Part shown: positions 17,834 through 27,254 of the stretch, in pieces
How positions within the stretch are numbered: position 1 is the stretch's first letter
Layout: each line of letters starts with the position of its first letter
From: JAXGTD01 sp040775095
GTDB lineage: Bacteria; Pseudomonadota; Gammaproteobacteria; Chromatiales; Chromatiaceae
Reading direction: 5' to 3'
Length of the DNA: 64,000 nucleotides
Assembly (NCBI GenBank): GCA_040775095.1
Contig: JAXGTD010000007.1
Location: forward strand, 1 to 64,000
Program-made: the position numbers and the translations under genes
Notes under the pieces: model-generated
What the model saw: the letters and a program-made list of their open reading frames with translations, nothing else
Databases searched by the model: none
Told to the model about the DNA's origin: nothing

Positions 17834-19270
17834 ATGCCGTTCGAAAACGCATTCCTCGTCGCTATCCTGCCCGAGCTCGTGGTGCTGGTCGCTGCTTGCG
17901 TGGTGCTCATCATCGACCTGTTCCTGCGCGAGGATCAAAAAAACGCGAACCACGTCGTGTCGCTCGTCGGCCTGATCGCGGCACTGGTCGCCGTCGGCAT
18001 GCTCGGCAGCGACGGCGTGACGAGCGCCTTCAGCGGGGCCTTCGTGCGCGACCCCATGAGCGATCTGCTCAAGGGCGCGATCCTGATCGTCACGCTGCTG
18101 TCTTTTGTCTATTCGAAGAACTACATGCGCAGCCACGGCATGTGGGTCGGCGAGTACCATGTCCTGGTGCTTCTGGCGACCCTGGGCATGCTGATCATGG
18201 TGTCGGCCAACAGCTTCCTGACGCTCTACCTCGGCCTGGAGCTGCTCGCACTGTGTCTGTATGCGTTGGTCGCCTTCGACCGCGACTCGAAGCAGGGCGC
18301 CGAGGCGGCGATGAAGTACTTCGTACTCGGCGCGCTCGGTTCCGGCATGCTCCTCTACGGCATCTCGATGCTGTACGGCGCGACCGGCGGCTTTGGCTTC
18401 GAGGGCGTGGCGCAGGTCGTGTCGGCCGAGGGGCTGGACAACAAGATCCTGGTGTTTGGGCTCGTGTTCGTGATCATCGGGATCGCGTTCAAGTTCGGTG
18501 CCGTGCCGTTTCACATGTGGCTGCCCGACGTCTACCAGGGCGCGCCAACACCGATCGTACTCTTCCTGGCCAGCGCGCCGAAGATCGCCGCCTTTGCGAT
18601 GGCGGTGCGCGTCCTGGTCGAGGCCCTCGGCGGGTTGCAGGCGGACTGGCGCGAGATCCTGATCATCCTTTCAGTGCTGTCCATGGGCCTCGGCAACGTC
18701 GTTGCGATCGCGCAGCAGAACATCAAGCGCATGCTCGCCTATTCGACCATCTCGCACGTCGGCTTCATCTTCCTCGGCCTCCTGGCCGGGAGTCAGGAGG
18801 GCTACGCCGCGGCCATGTTCTACGCGATCGTGTATGCGCTGATGGCGGCAGGTGCCTTTGGTGTGCTGGTCATGATCTCCCAGAAGGGCATGGAGGCCGA
18901 GACCCTGGATGACTTGAAGGGCCTGGCAGAACGTGACGGCTGGCTCGGGGCGATGATGGCGCTGATCATGTTCTCGATGGCGGGTGTGCCTCCGGCCGTG
19001 GGCTTCATCGCCAAGCTGTTGGTGCTCGAGGCGGTGGTCAGCATCGGTCTGGTGTGGCTCGCCGTTGTTGCGGTCGTTTTCTCGATCATCGGCGCCTTCT
19101 ATTACTTGCGCGTGGTCAAGATGATCTACTTCGACAAACCGCAGACCGAGGTGGCAGTCCGCATCGGCAGCGGGGCGCGGCTGGCGATCACCGTCAACGG
19201 CATGGCGATCCTCTTGCTCGGTATGTTTCCGGCGCTGCTGTTGACCCTGTGCCAGGCGGCGTTCCCGTAG
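17834..19270 (+). CDS. nuoN: NADH:quinone oxidoreductase subunit N
   Basis: Third antiporter-like pump, 478 residues, last gene of the operon. Typical blocks are LYLGLELLALCLYALVAF, FGAVPFHMWLPDVYQGAPT and MLAYSTISHVGFI. It ends 77 bases before the stop of the convergent kinase gene. Confidence 0.95.
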   Translation: MPFENAFLVAILPELVVLVAACVVLIIDLFLREDQKNANHVVSLVGLIAALVAVGMLGSDGVTSAFSGAFVRDPMSDLLKGAILIVTLLSFVYSKNYMRSHGMWVGEYHVLVLLATLGMLIMVSANSFLTLYLGLELLALCLYALVAFDRDSKQGAEAAMKYFVLGALGSGMLLYGISMLYGATGGFGFEGVAQVVSAEGLDNKILVFGLVFVIIGIAFKFGAVPFHMWLPDVYQGAPTPIVLFLASAPKIAAFAMAVRVLVEALGGLQADWREILIILSVLSMGLGNVVAIAQQNIKRMLAYSTISHVGFIFLGLLAGSQEGYAAAMFYAIVYALMAAGAFGVLVMISQKGMEAETLDDLKGLAERDGWLGAMMALIMFSMAGVPPAVGFIAKLLVLEAVVSIGLVWLAVVAVVFSIIGAFYYLRVVKMIYFDKPQTEVAVRIGSGARLAITVNGMAILLLGMFPALLLTLCQAAFP

Positions 19271-19305
19271 CGGCCCGTTTGTCGCACCGTCCGTCTCGCC
19301 GAGGT

Positions 19306-19322
19306 GCGGGCATGCTGCCCGC
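19306..19322. other. Hairpin in the convergent nuoN / kinase gap
   Basis: GCGGGCA-TGC-TGCCCGC is a perfect seven-base-pair stem between two converging genes. No T-run on either side, so a terminator role is only a possibility. Confidence 0.3.
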
Positions 19323-19347
19323 GGGAGCCACGCCCGGTTCTGCGACT

Positions 19348-20337
19348 TCAGCGGAACTCGGCGAGAACCTCTTGCGTCGCCGAGCGTGAGATCCGCGGCC
19401 CGAGGCTGGTGACCAGCTTGGCCGACGCGGCCGACGCCAGGTCGCCGGCGCGCCGATGCTCCCACCCCCGTGTCAACCCGTACAAGAACGCCCCGGCAAA
19501 CATGTCACCGGCGCCAACCGTGTCAACGGGGTCGACCTTGACGGGATCGATGTCGATCAGCCTGGATCCATCGTAGACCAGCGCACCCCTGGGACCGCGG
19601 GTGATGGCAAACTCGCGCGCGATACCCTTCATGTACGCGACCGCGTCGTCCAGGTCTTGGGTGTCGGCCATGCCCATGGCCTCCGCCTCGTTGGCGAAGA
19701 TCATGTCCACGCGCGGGCCGATCATGTCTTTGAGCCCCTGCTTGAAGTACCGGACCATGTTCGGGTCGGATAACGAGATCGCCGTCTTGACCCCCGCCTG
19801 CTCGGCGACTTTGCGCGACTCGATTGCCGCGACCCGGGCCGTATCCGAGGTGACCAGGTAGCCCTCCGTGTAGAACCACTTCGCCTGGCGAATCGAGTCG
19901 GCATCGATCTCGTGCACCGAGAGATTGCCGCTGATACCGAGATAGGTGCACATGGTCCGGTCGCTGTCCGGCGTGACCAGCACGACACAGCGTCCCGTGT
20001 CGCCCTGTTCGAGAAACCCACCGTCGATGCCGTCGACCCCCGCGGCCGCCAGATCCTTCAGGTAGAAACGTCCCAACTCGTCGTTGGCGACCTTGCATGC
20101 GTAGAACCCGGTGCCGCCGAGCTGCGCCAGCGCGATGACTGAATTCGCCGCCGAGCCGCCGGAACCACGGTGGTGATGGCGTTCCCTGAGGTGCTGCATG
20201 ATGCGCAGCTGGTGCGCCTCGTCCACGAGCGTCATCACGCCCTTGTCGATGTCCAGGTGTTTCAGATCCTCCTCCTGGACCTCGTATTCCATGTCCACCA
20301 GCGCGTTGCCGAGGGCGTAGACGTCGTACTTCTGCAT
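19348..20337 (-). CDS. PfkB-family kinase, adenosine-kinase-like
   Basis: Cytoplasmic sugar/nucleoside kinase of the ribokinase fold, 329 residues. Seen: the N-terminal substrate motif GSGGSAANS, and the C-terminal PfkB signature DTVGAGDMFAGAFLYGL with the catalytic Asp and anion hole. The overall character (YALGNALVDMEYEV at the start, MCTYLGISGNLS, FANEAEAMG) matches the proteobacterial group annotated as adenosine kinase, which recycles adenosine from the S-adenosylhomocysteine cycle. Substrate is not proven by sequence; a fructokinase or inosine kinase role is possible. It is a single gene, convergent with nuoN and divergent from the helicase gene. Confidence 0.82.
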   Translation of the reverse strand: MQKYDVYALGNALVDMEYEVQEEDLKHLDIDKGVMTLVDEAHQLRIMQHLRERHHHRGSGGSAANSVIALAQLGGTGFYACKVANDELGRFYLKDLAAAGVDGIDGGFLEQGDTGRCVVLVTPDSDRTMCTYLGISGNLSVHEIDADSIRQAKWFYTEGYLVTSDTARVAAIESRKVAEQAGVKTAISLSDPNMVRYFKQGLKDMIGPRVDMIFANEAEAMGMADTQDLDDAVAYMKGIAREFAITRGPRGALVYDGSRLIDIDPVKVDPVDTVGAGDMFAGAFLYGLTRGWEHRRAGDLASAASAKLVTSLGPRISRSATQEVLAEFR

Positions 20338-20353
20338 GGTCTTGACCGTTTCT

Positions 20354-20381
20354 GTTGAGATATCCGGCGCATTGTCTCAAC
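20354..20381. promoter_or_regulatory. Inverted repeat upstream of the PfkB kinase (possible operator)
   Basis: GTTGAGA at 20354-20360 and TCTCAAC at 20375-20381 are exact inverted copies with a 14-base spacer (about 21 bases centre to centre, two helical turns). The site ends 17 bases upstream of the kinase ATG. Regulator unknown. Confidence 0.35.
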
Positions 20382-20462
20382 TTCGGCCGGCTCGATGGAA
20401 GCCCATCCTCGGCCCATCCCATCTGCTGATTGCCGGCAGACGCCAATCCGCCCGCGGGCACA

Positions 20463-20479
20463 GACTCAGCTTCTGAGTC
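20463..20479. promoter_or_regulatory. Short perfect inverted repeat upstream of the helicase
   Basis: GACTCAG-CTT-CTGAGTC, about 53 bases before the chosen helicase start at 20532. It could be an operator or a small RNA hairpin. It does not fit the CTGT-N8-ACAG LexA pattern. Confidence 0.3.
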
Positions 20480-20531
20480 ACCGCGCGGACTAATCTCGGC
20501 CGCATACCGTCAGACCTTGGGGGCATCCGGG

Positions 20532-23033
20532 ATGGGGAAACAGACGATCAGCAACACGACCGGCGGGTTGGCAACGGCGAAGGCGGCGGACGAGGACGAT
20601 GTCGAGCGGCTCGTGGCGGCATTGAAGCGCAAGTACGCGGCACGCATCAGCGGCGAGCTCAGGATACCGGCGAGCGCCGCCCGCTTCGCGGCCCTGCCCG
20701 CGGATCTGCACCCCGGCCTGCGCCGGGCGTTGGCCGAGCGCGGCCTCACGCGTCTGTATAGCCATCAACGCGCGGTCTGGGACCTCGTGCGCGCCGGCCA
20801 CCATCTGGTGATCGCGACGCCGACCGCCTCCGGCAAGACCCTCTGCTACAACCTGCCCGTACTCGATGCCGTGCTCTCGCGCCGGACCAAGGCGCTGTAT
20901 CTGTTTCCGACCAAGGCGCTGGCCCAGGACCAGGTAGCGGAGCTCTCAGAGCTGAGCCGGGCGGCCGCGCTGGGTGTCAGCGCGTTTACGTTCGATGGCG
21001 ACACGCCGGGCGATGCACGTAAGGCCGTGCGCACCCGCGGGGATATCGTCGTGTCGAATCCGGATATGCTGCACCAGGCGATCCTGCCACATCATACAAA
21101 GTGGGCACAGTTCTTCGAGGCGCTGGAGTATGTCGTGGTCGACGAGCTGCACAGCTATCGCGGGGTCTTCGGCGCCCACGTTGCCAATGTCTTCCAACGC
21201 CTACGGCGCATCTGTCAGTTCTATGGGGTCGCACCGCGGTTTATCTGCGCGTCGGCGACCATTGCCAATCCGGACGAGCTGGCGCAACGGCTGATCGGCG
21301 AACCGGTGAACGTCGTCACCGACAGCGGTGCACCGCGCGGGACACGGCACCTGCTGCTTTGGAATCCGCCAGTCATCAACGCGGACCTGGGCATCCGCGC
21401 CTCGGCACGCTCGCAGACCACGCGAATCGCACGCGCCGCAACCAGGCTCGGCCTTAAGAATATCGTCTTCGCCCGCTCGCGGCTGATGGTCGAGGTCATC
21501 ACCAAATATCTAAAGGACGTCTTCGATCGCGATCCGCGCCGGGCGCCGCGGGTGCTGGCCTATCGTGGGGGCTACCTGCCCAGTGAGCGGCGCGAGGCCG
21601 AGCGCGCGCTGCGGGCCGGGCGCATCGACACCGTGGTCGCCACCTCGGCGCTTGAGCTCGGGGTCGATATCGGCTCGCTGGACGTCGCGGTGCTCAATGG
21701 CTATCCCGGTACCGTGGCGGCGACCTGGCAGCGCCTCGGCCGGGCGGGGCGGCGCAACAGGACGAGCCTCGGCGTACTGGTGGCGACCAGCGAGCCCCTC
21801 GACCAGTACATGGTTCGGCACCCGGAGTTCTTCCTCGGGCGCTCGCCGGAGCATGCCCGCATCCACCCCGATCACCTCCTGATCCTGATGGACCATGTGC
21901 GCTGCGCCGCCTTCGAGCTGCCGTTCCAGGATGGCGATACCTTTGGCGGTCCGGCCTGTAGCGAGGACCTCGGCGAGATGCTCGGCTATCTGCGCGACGA
22001 GGGCCTGCTGCAACGCCAGACGGGGCCCGATGGACGCGGGCGCTGGTATTGGATCGCCGACAGCTATCCGGCCCACGCGGTGTCGCTGCGCTCGGTGGCG
22101 GAGGGCAACTTCGTCGTCATCGACATCACGGATGGGAAGCAGACGGTTCTTGCCGAGGTGGACTACACGGGCGCCCCCGGCACCGTCTACGAGGGTGCGA
22201 TCTACATGGTCCAATCCCAGCCCTACCAGGTGGAGCGGCTGGACTGGACCGGGCGCAAGGCGTTCGTGCGCCGGACGCGCGCCGACTACTACACCGATGC
22301 CATCGACTACAGCCGCTTGAAGATCCTCGATCGTTTCGATGACCATCGTGGTGTCCAGGCCGCGGTGGCCCATGGTGAGGTCCATCTGGTACGCCGCTAT
22401 CCCGGGTACAAGAAGATCCGCTACTACAGCCACGACAACGTCGGATACGGCCACATCAATCTGCCGGACCAGGAGATGCACAGCACCGCCGTCTGGTGGC
22501 AGGTCCACCCAAGGGTGCTGGAGCAGGCATTGCCCGCGCGCGAGCAGGCCATCGAGGGCTTCCTGGGCGCGGCCTACGCGATGCACCATGTTGCCGCGCT
22601 GCGGGTCATGGCGGAGCTTCGGGACCTCGGCCGCGCGGTTGGAGACGGGCAGGGCAGCTGGTTTGCCGTCATCGGCCAACATGGCCGAGGTCAGATCCAG
22701 GGTCCGAACAACGAACCGCTCCATGCCCCGCCTGCCGGACGTTTCGAGCCCACCCTGTTCCTGTACGACAACTATCCCGGTGGCGTCGGCCTGTCCGCGC
22801 CGCTGTTCGACGCGGCCACGGAATTGGTCGGTGACGCCATCGAGCTGGTCCGCGACTGTGCCTGCAAGGTTGGCTGCCCGGCTTGCGTCGGACCGGTGCT
22901 GGCGGGCGATGAACAGCGCGAACAGAGCCTCAAGCAGGCGGCATTACTGGTGCTGGCGTTGCTCAATGAGGCCGATGTGGCACGACACCGGGCGCAGGGC
23001 GCGTGCGCGCTGCCGATGGCCCTGGACGCCTGA
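20532..23033 (+). CDS. DEAD/DEAH-box DNA helicase with C-terminal Zn domain, MrfA-like
   Basis: Superfamily 2 helicase of the YprA/MrfA type (833 residues). Walker A is TPTASGKT (about residues 96-103), Walker B VVVDELHSY, and motif VI is QRLGRAGRRNR. The C-terminal DUF1998-type region ends with four clustered cysteines in CACKVGCPAC, as in Bacillus MrfA. In B. subtilis MrfA works with the nuclease MrfB in repair of mitomycin C damage. The gene just downstream is an MrfB-like exonuclease, which supports the assignment. The ATG at 20532 was preferred over one at 20430, because the upstream extension is low in family-like sequence and runs through the divergent promoter region; this choice is uncertain. 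Confidence 0.85.
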   Translation: MGKQTISNTTGGLATAKAADEDDVERLVAALKRKYAARISGELRIPASAARFAALPADLHPGLRRALAERGLTRLYSHQRAVWDLVRAGHHLVIATPTASGKTLCYNLPVLDAVLSRRTKALYLFPTKALAQDQVAELSELSRAAALGVSAFTFDGDTPGDARKAVRTRGDIVVSNPDMLHQAILPHHTKWAQFFEALEYVVVDELHSYRGVFGAHVANVFQRLRRICQFYGVAPRFICASATIANPDELAQRLIGEPVNVVTDSGAPRGTRHLLLWNPPVINADLGIRASARSQTTRIARAATRLGLKNIVFARSRLMVEVITKYLKDVFDRDPRRAPRVLAYRGGYLPSERREAERALRAGRIDTVVATSALELGVDIGSLDVAVLNGYPGTVAATWQRLGRAGRRNRTSLGVLVATSEPLDQYMVRHPEFFLGRSPEHARIHPDHLLILMDHVRCAAFELPFQDGDTFGGPACSEDLGEMLGYLRDEGLLQRQTGPDGRGRWYWIADSYPAHAVSLRSVAEGNFVVIDITDGKQTVLAEVDYTGAPGTVYEGAIYMVQSQPYQVERLDWTGRKAFVRRTRADYYTDAIDYSRLKILDRFDDHRGVQAAVAHGEVHLVRRYPGYKKIRYYSHDNVGYGHINLPDQEMHSTAVWWQVHPRVLEQALPAREQAIEGFLGAAYAMHHVAALRVMAELRDLGRAVGDGQGSWFAVIGQHGRGQIQGPNNEPLHAPPAGRFEPTLFLYDNYPGGVGLSAPLFDAATELVGDAIELVRDCACKVGCPACVGPVLAGDEQREQSLKQAALLVLALLNEADVARHRAQGACALPMALDA

Positions 23034-23049
23034 CCGACCGGAGGGGGCC

Positions 23050-24276
23050 ATGACAAGCCTTTCTGAACGGCTACGGCGGCTGCAGGGCGGCACCGCGCCG
23101 GGGCCGTCTGCCGAGGCCTTGCCGGTGACCAAGGCTGCTCTTGCGCAACGGCTGGAGCGGATGGACCCGACGCGGCGGCGTGTCGCCGTCGGGCCCGCAC
23201 CCGACGCGGCCATGCTGGCGGAGCTGCTGGGCGGAGAGGTCCCCGCCCCTGGCGTGCTGCGCCTGGTGCGCGCGCGCCCCCTCGCCCATCGCCACGGGCG
23301 GTTCCAACCGGGCGATGCGGTCCATGCACTGGGTGCCCTGCACGTCGCGGGGCGGGCGGACTTGGCCAACACGCTCTTCCTCGACACCGAGACCAGCGGG
23401 CTGGCCGGCGGCACCGGCACCTGGGCCTTCGTCTGCGGATTCGGACGCATCCTCGCGGATCGTTTGATCCTGACCCAATATCTGCTCACCCGGCTCGATG
23501 CGGAGCCGGTGTTCCTGACGCTGCTGGCGAGGGAATTGGAGGGCGTAAGGCAGCTGGTCAGCTACAACGGCAAGTCCTTCGATCTGCCGCTGCTCGTCAC
23601 CCGCTTCCGGCTCTCGGGCATGGCGCCCGACTTCGAGGGCATCGATCACCTCGATCTACTCCACCCGGTGCGGCGTGCCTTTGCCCGCCGCTGGCCGGAC
23701 TGTCGCCTGACCAATGTCGAGCGGCGGCTGTTGGGTTTCACTCGCCGCGACGACCTGCCCGGGGCCGAGGCACCCGAGGCCTGGCGCGCCTGGCTGCGCC
23801 ACGGCGACCACGCCCGTCTCGGCGCCGTGCTGCGGCATAATCGCACCGACCTCATCTCGTTGGTGGCGCTCATCCCGGCGCTGGCGGCCATGCAGCGCGA
23901 CCCGGCTGATCACGACGCGGACGTGGGGGCGATCGCCCGGCACTGGAGCCGGGCCGGCGATACGAACCAGGCACTGGCCTTGCTGGAGCGGTCCCGGTCG
24001 GCGCTGGATACGCCCGCGCTGCATGACCTGGCCGCCCTCTATCGCCGCCGCGGCGCCTGGGAACGGGCAACCGGCATCTGGCGTGCGCTGGCGCACACGG
24101 GCGACGTCGCGGCGCTGCTGGCCCTGGCCAAGTACCACGAGCACCAGGTGAATGACCCCGCCGGGGCACTGGAGCTCGCGCGGCGTCTGCCCGCCGGCCC
24201 CGAGCGCGAGCGCCGCTGCCACCGGCTCGAGGCCAAGCAGCGGGAGGAATGGCTGCAAGTCCCGCGGTGGTGTTAG
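23050..24276 (+). CDS. RNase H-like exonuclease with TPR-like tail, MrfB (YprB)-like
   Basis: 408-residue protein. After a variable N-terminus (about 100 residues), a DEDD-type exonuclease domain begins with FLDTETSGLAGGTG, continues with VSYNGKSFDLPLL and ends with NRTDLISL, which together supply the acidic metal ligands. The last about 120 residues are Ala/Leu/Arg-rich helical repeats resembling TPR. This is the architecture of YprB/MrfB. It starts 16 bases after the helicase stop behind a GGAGG ribosome site, so the two are almost certainly one operon. Role in crosslink or bulky-adduct repair is inferred from the Bacillus pair. Confidence 0.83.
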   Translation: MTSLSERLRRLQGGTAPGPSAEALPVTKAALAQRLERMDPTRRRVAVGPAPDAAMLAELLGGEVPAPGVLRLVRARPLAHRHGRFQPGDAVHALGALHVAGRADLANTLFLDTETSGLAGGTGTWAFVCGFGRILADRLILTQYLLTRLDAEPVFLTLLARELEGVRQLVSYNGKSFDLPLLVTRFRLSGMAPDFEGIDHLDLLHPVRRAFARRWPDCRLTNVERRLLGFTRRDDLPGAEAPEAWRAWLRHGDHARLGAVLRHNRTDLISLVALIPALAAMQRDPADHDADVGAIARHWSRAGDTNQALALLERSRSALDTPALHDLAALYRRRGAWERATGIWRALAHTGDVAALLALAKYHEHQVNDPAGALELARRLPAGPERERRCHRLEAKQREEWLQVPRWC

Positions 24277-24412
24277 GTGGTGTTAACGAAGGGCGGATAG
24301 CGGGCCGTTCCCGTCCGGGTCACGGAAAGCCGGGCAGGGCAGGAGGATCTGATAGGATGCACGCCGGATTCACCCGGTCTCTTCTTGGTCACCGACCCAT
24401 TCAGGAGCACAG

Positions 24413-25105
24413 ATGAGTATCACGCGTTTTAACCGCGGCGTTGTCGCGATCACCGTTGCCGTCGTCCTCGCCGGTTGCGCCACCACAGACGAGTATGGCA
24501 ACCCAATGCCGGCGAGCGAGACGGCGAAGGGGCTGGGTATCGGGGCGCTGGCCGGCGCGGCGACCGGCGCGGCGCTCGGCTCGCTGAGCGCCAACGCGGG
24601 TCGGGGCGCGCTGATCGGTGCCGTCGGCGGGGCGCTCATTGGCGGGGCGGTCGGCAACTACATGGAGCAGCAGCGCAAGGATTTCGAAAAGGTCCTGGCC
24701 GATGAGATCGCGCGCGGCGACATCCGGGTCGAAAAGCTCTCGGACGATCGGCTGCTCGTCGGTATGACCAGCGAGACCACCTTCGATGTGGACTCCGACC
24801 ACATCAAGCCCGCCTTCGACAGCACCATGGACAAGATCGCGAACGTGGTGAACAAGTACGGCAAGACGCAGCTCAGCATCGCCGGCTACACCGACGACAC
24901 CGGCTCCGCCGCCTACAACCAGGGCCTCTCGGAGCGCCGTGCCGACGCGGTACGCAACTATCTGCTTGCCGACCAGGTCATCCCGCAGCGCCTGAGCGCG
25001 GTCGGTTATGGCGAGAGCTCACCGATCGCATCCAATGCCACCGAGGCGGGCCGGCGCCTGAACCGCCGCGTCGAGATCACGATCATTCCGGTCGTTGCCG
25101 GATGA
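24413..25105 (+). CDS. OmpA-family outer-membrane lipoprotein
   Basis: 230 residues. The signal peptide ends in a lipobox (VLAGC, lipid-modified C22). A glycine-zipper segment follows (about residues 40-85, GIGALAGAATGAALG and GALIGAVGGALIGGAVG). The C-terminal OmpA peptidoglycan-binding domain has GYTDDTGSAAYNQGLS, RADAVRNYL and GRRLNRRVEI. It probably anchors the outer membrane to peptidoglycan. The neighbours give no further hint. A purine-rich RBS (AGGAGCAC) precedes the ATG. Confidence 0.9.
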   Translation: MSITRFNRGVVAITVAVVLAGCATTDEYGNPMPASETAKGLGIGALAGAATGAALGSLSANAGRGALIGAVGGALIGGAVGNYMEQQRKDFEKVLADEIARGDIRVEKLSDDRLLVGMTSETTFDVDSDHIKPAFDSTMDKIANVVNKYGKTQLSIAGYTDDTGSAAYNQGLSERRADAVRNYLLADQVIPQRLSAVGYGESSPIASNATEAGRRLNRRVEITIIPVVAG

Positions 25106-25128
25106 CTCCAGACGATTGAACGATCCGA

Positions 25129-25146
25129 GACGGCCAGTCGGCCGTC
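25129..25146. other. Hairpin downstream of the OmpA-like gene
   Basis: GACGGCC-AGTC-GGCCGTC, a perfect seven-base-pair stem 24 bases after the stop codon, without a T-run. It may mark the left boundary of the restriction island; weak. Confidence 0.3.
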
Positions 25147-25249
25147 AGCGTTGGTGTGCCGCCGGCACGGGCTGGAGGCGTTCAAGCGGCGTGGGGTGAT
25201 GGTTGCTGACCTCATCCGTACCAGAACAACCGAAGCGACAGGGACCACC

Positions 25250-27254
25250 ATGCAACCCATCGCGAAACAGGTTCAACTCAATTGGATCGTTGGCTACATC
25301 TGGGGCATCGCCGACGACGTGCTGCGCGACCTGTATGTGCGCGGCAAGTACCGCGACGTCATCCTGCCGATGACTGTGCTGCGGCGCCTCGATGCCGTGC
25401 TGGAGGACAGCAAGCAGGAGGCGCTCGACATGAAGACCATGCTCGACCAGGCCGGTGTGGTCGAGCAGGACTCGGCCCTGCGCCAGGCTGCGGGCCAGGC
25501 ATTCTAAAACACCTCTCGGTTTACGCTGTGTGATCTCAGGTCCCGCGCCAACCGCCAGCAACTCAAGGCCGACTTCGAGGCCTATCTCGATGGCTTCTCG
25601 CCGAACGTTCAGGACATTCTCGACAACTTCGAATTCCGCAACCAGATCCCGCGCCTATCCAAGGCCGACGCCCTCGGCAGCCTGATCGAGAAGCTCACAT
25701 CCCCGGAACGTCAACCTGAGCCCGACCCCCGTGCTCAACGAGGATGGCAGCATCAAGCATCCCGCCCTCGACAACCACGGGATGGGCTCGATCTTCGAAG
25801 AGCTGGTGCGCAAGTTCAACGAGGAGAACAACGAGGAGGCCGGCGAGCACTGGACCCCGCGCGATGCCGTGCGCCTGATGACCCGGCTGATGTTCCTGCC
25901 CATCGCCGACGAGATCGAGTCCGGCACCTACCTGCTCTATGACGGCGCCTGCGGCACCGGCGGCATGCTGACCGTGGCGGAGGAGACCCTGCAATAGCTC
26001 GCCGCAGAACACGGCAAAGAGGTCGCCACCCACCTCTATGGCCAGGAGATCAACGCCAAGACCTACGCCATCTGCAAGGTCGACCTGCTGCTGAAGGGCG
26101 AGGGCGATGCGGCGGACAACATCGTCGGCGGCCCGGAGCACTCCACGCTGGCCAACGATGCTTTCCCGTCCCGCGAGTTCGACTTCATGCTCTCCAATCC
26201 GCCCTACGGCAAGAGCTGGAAGACCGACCTGGAGCGCATGGGCGGCAAGAAGGACATGCGTGATCCGCGCTTCGTCATCGAGCACGCCGGCGACCCGGAA
26301 TACTCCCTGGTGACGCGCTCCAGCGACGGCCAGATGCTGTTCCTGGCCAACAAGCTCTCGAAGATGAAGCACAAGAGCCGGACTGGTAGATGGTTGGGCA
26401 GCCGCATCGCCGAGGTCCACAACGGCAGCTCGCTGTTCACCGGCGACGCCGGCCAGGGCGAGAGCAATATCCGCCGCTGGATCATCGAGAACGATTGGCT
26501 CGAGGCCATCGTCGCCCTGCCGCTGAACATGTTCTCCAACACCGGCATCGCCACCTACGTCTGGGTGCTCAGCAACCGCAAGGCGGAATATCGCAAGGGC
26601 AAGGTCCAGCTCATCGACGCCACCGCCTGGTACCAGCCCCTGCGCAAGAACCTCGGCAAGAAGAACTGCGAGCTGGCCGAGGCAGACATCCAGCGCATCT
26701 GCGATACCTTCCTCGCCTTCGAGGAGACCGAGCAGAGCAAGATCTTCGACAACCAGGCCTTCGGTTACTGGAAGGTCACCGTCGAACGTCCCCTGCGTGT
26801 CAAGGGCATCGACCCCAACCGCGTCTACAAGGCCGCGGAGATCAAGAAGCTCCGGGAGGAGGGCGAGCGCAGCGAGGATGCTCCGCCCGTCATCAAGAAG
26901 ATCCACAAGAAGGTCGTCGCCGATTCCTTGCGCGGCCTGTTCGATGTCACGATCAACGGCAAGCCCGCCGTTGTCGAGTACGAGCCTGACACCGAGCTGC
27001 GCGACACCGAGCAGATCCCGCTCCAAGAGCCCGGCGGCATCGTCGCCTTCCTCGAGCGCGAGGTTCTGCCCCATGCCCCGGACGCCTGGTACGTGCCCGA
27101 CAGCGTCAAGATCGGCTACGAGATCAGCTTCACCCGCTACTTCTACAAGCCCCAGCCCATGCGCGAGCTGGAAGAGATCGTCGCCGACATCCGTGCCCTG
27201 GAGCACGAGACCGGGGGACTGCTCGACGAGATCATCGGCGAGGCGGCATTGTGA
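25250..27254 (+). pseudogene. hsdM: hsdM, type I DNA methyltransferase subunit (disrupted)
   Basis: N6-adenine methyltransferase of a type I restriction system, broken in three places. The first 85 codons (MQPIAKQVQLNWIVGYIWGI...) end at TAA (25504-25506), where the protein plainly continues in frame with NTSRFTLCDLRSRANRQQ; family members have Tyr there. Around 25698 an extra A shifts the frame, after which VLNEDGSIKHPALDNHGMG continues in another frame. A TAG at 25995-25997 stands where Gln is expected, in the run between EETLQ and LAAEHGKEV. The rest is open to 27254. Motif I (YDGACGTGGML) and motif IV (NPPYGKSW) survive on different fragments. The longest intact piece (from 26187) lacks motif I, so no active enzyme is expected. 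Confidence 0.92.

Noticed and set aside
16061..18514. Minus-strand open frame of 817 codons opposite nuoL-nuoM-nuoN
   Set aside because: His/Asp/Arg/Gln-rich composition typical of antisense to membrane protein codons; spans several real genes.
25695..27206. Minus-strand open frame of 503 codons opposite hsdM
   Set aside because: Leu/Val/Asp-rich antisense product. The sense strand, although broken, is clearly HsdM.
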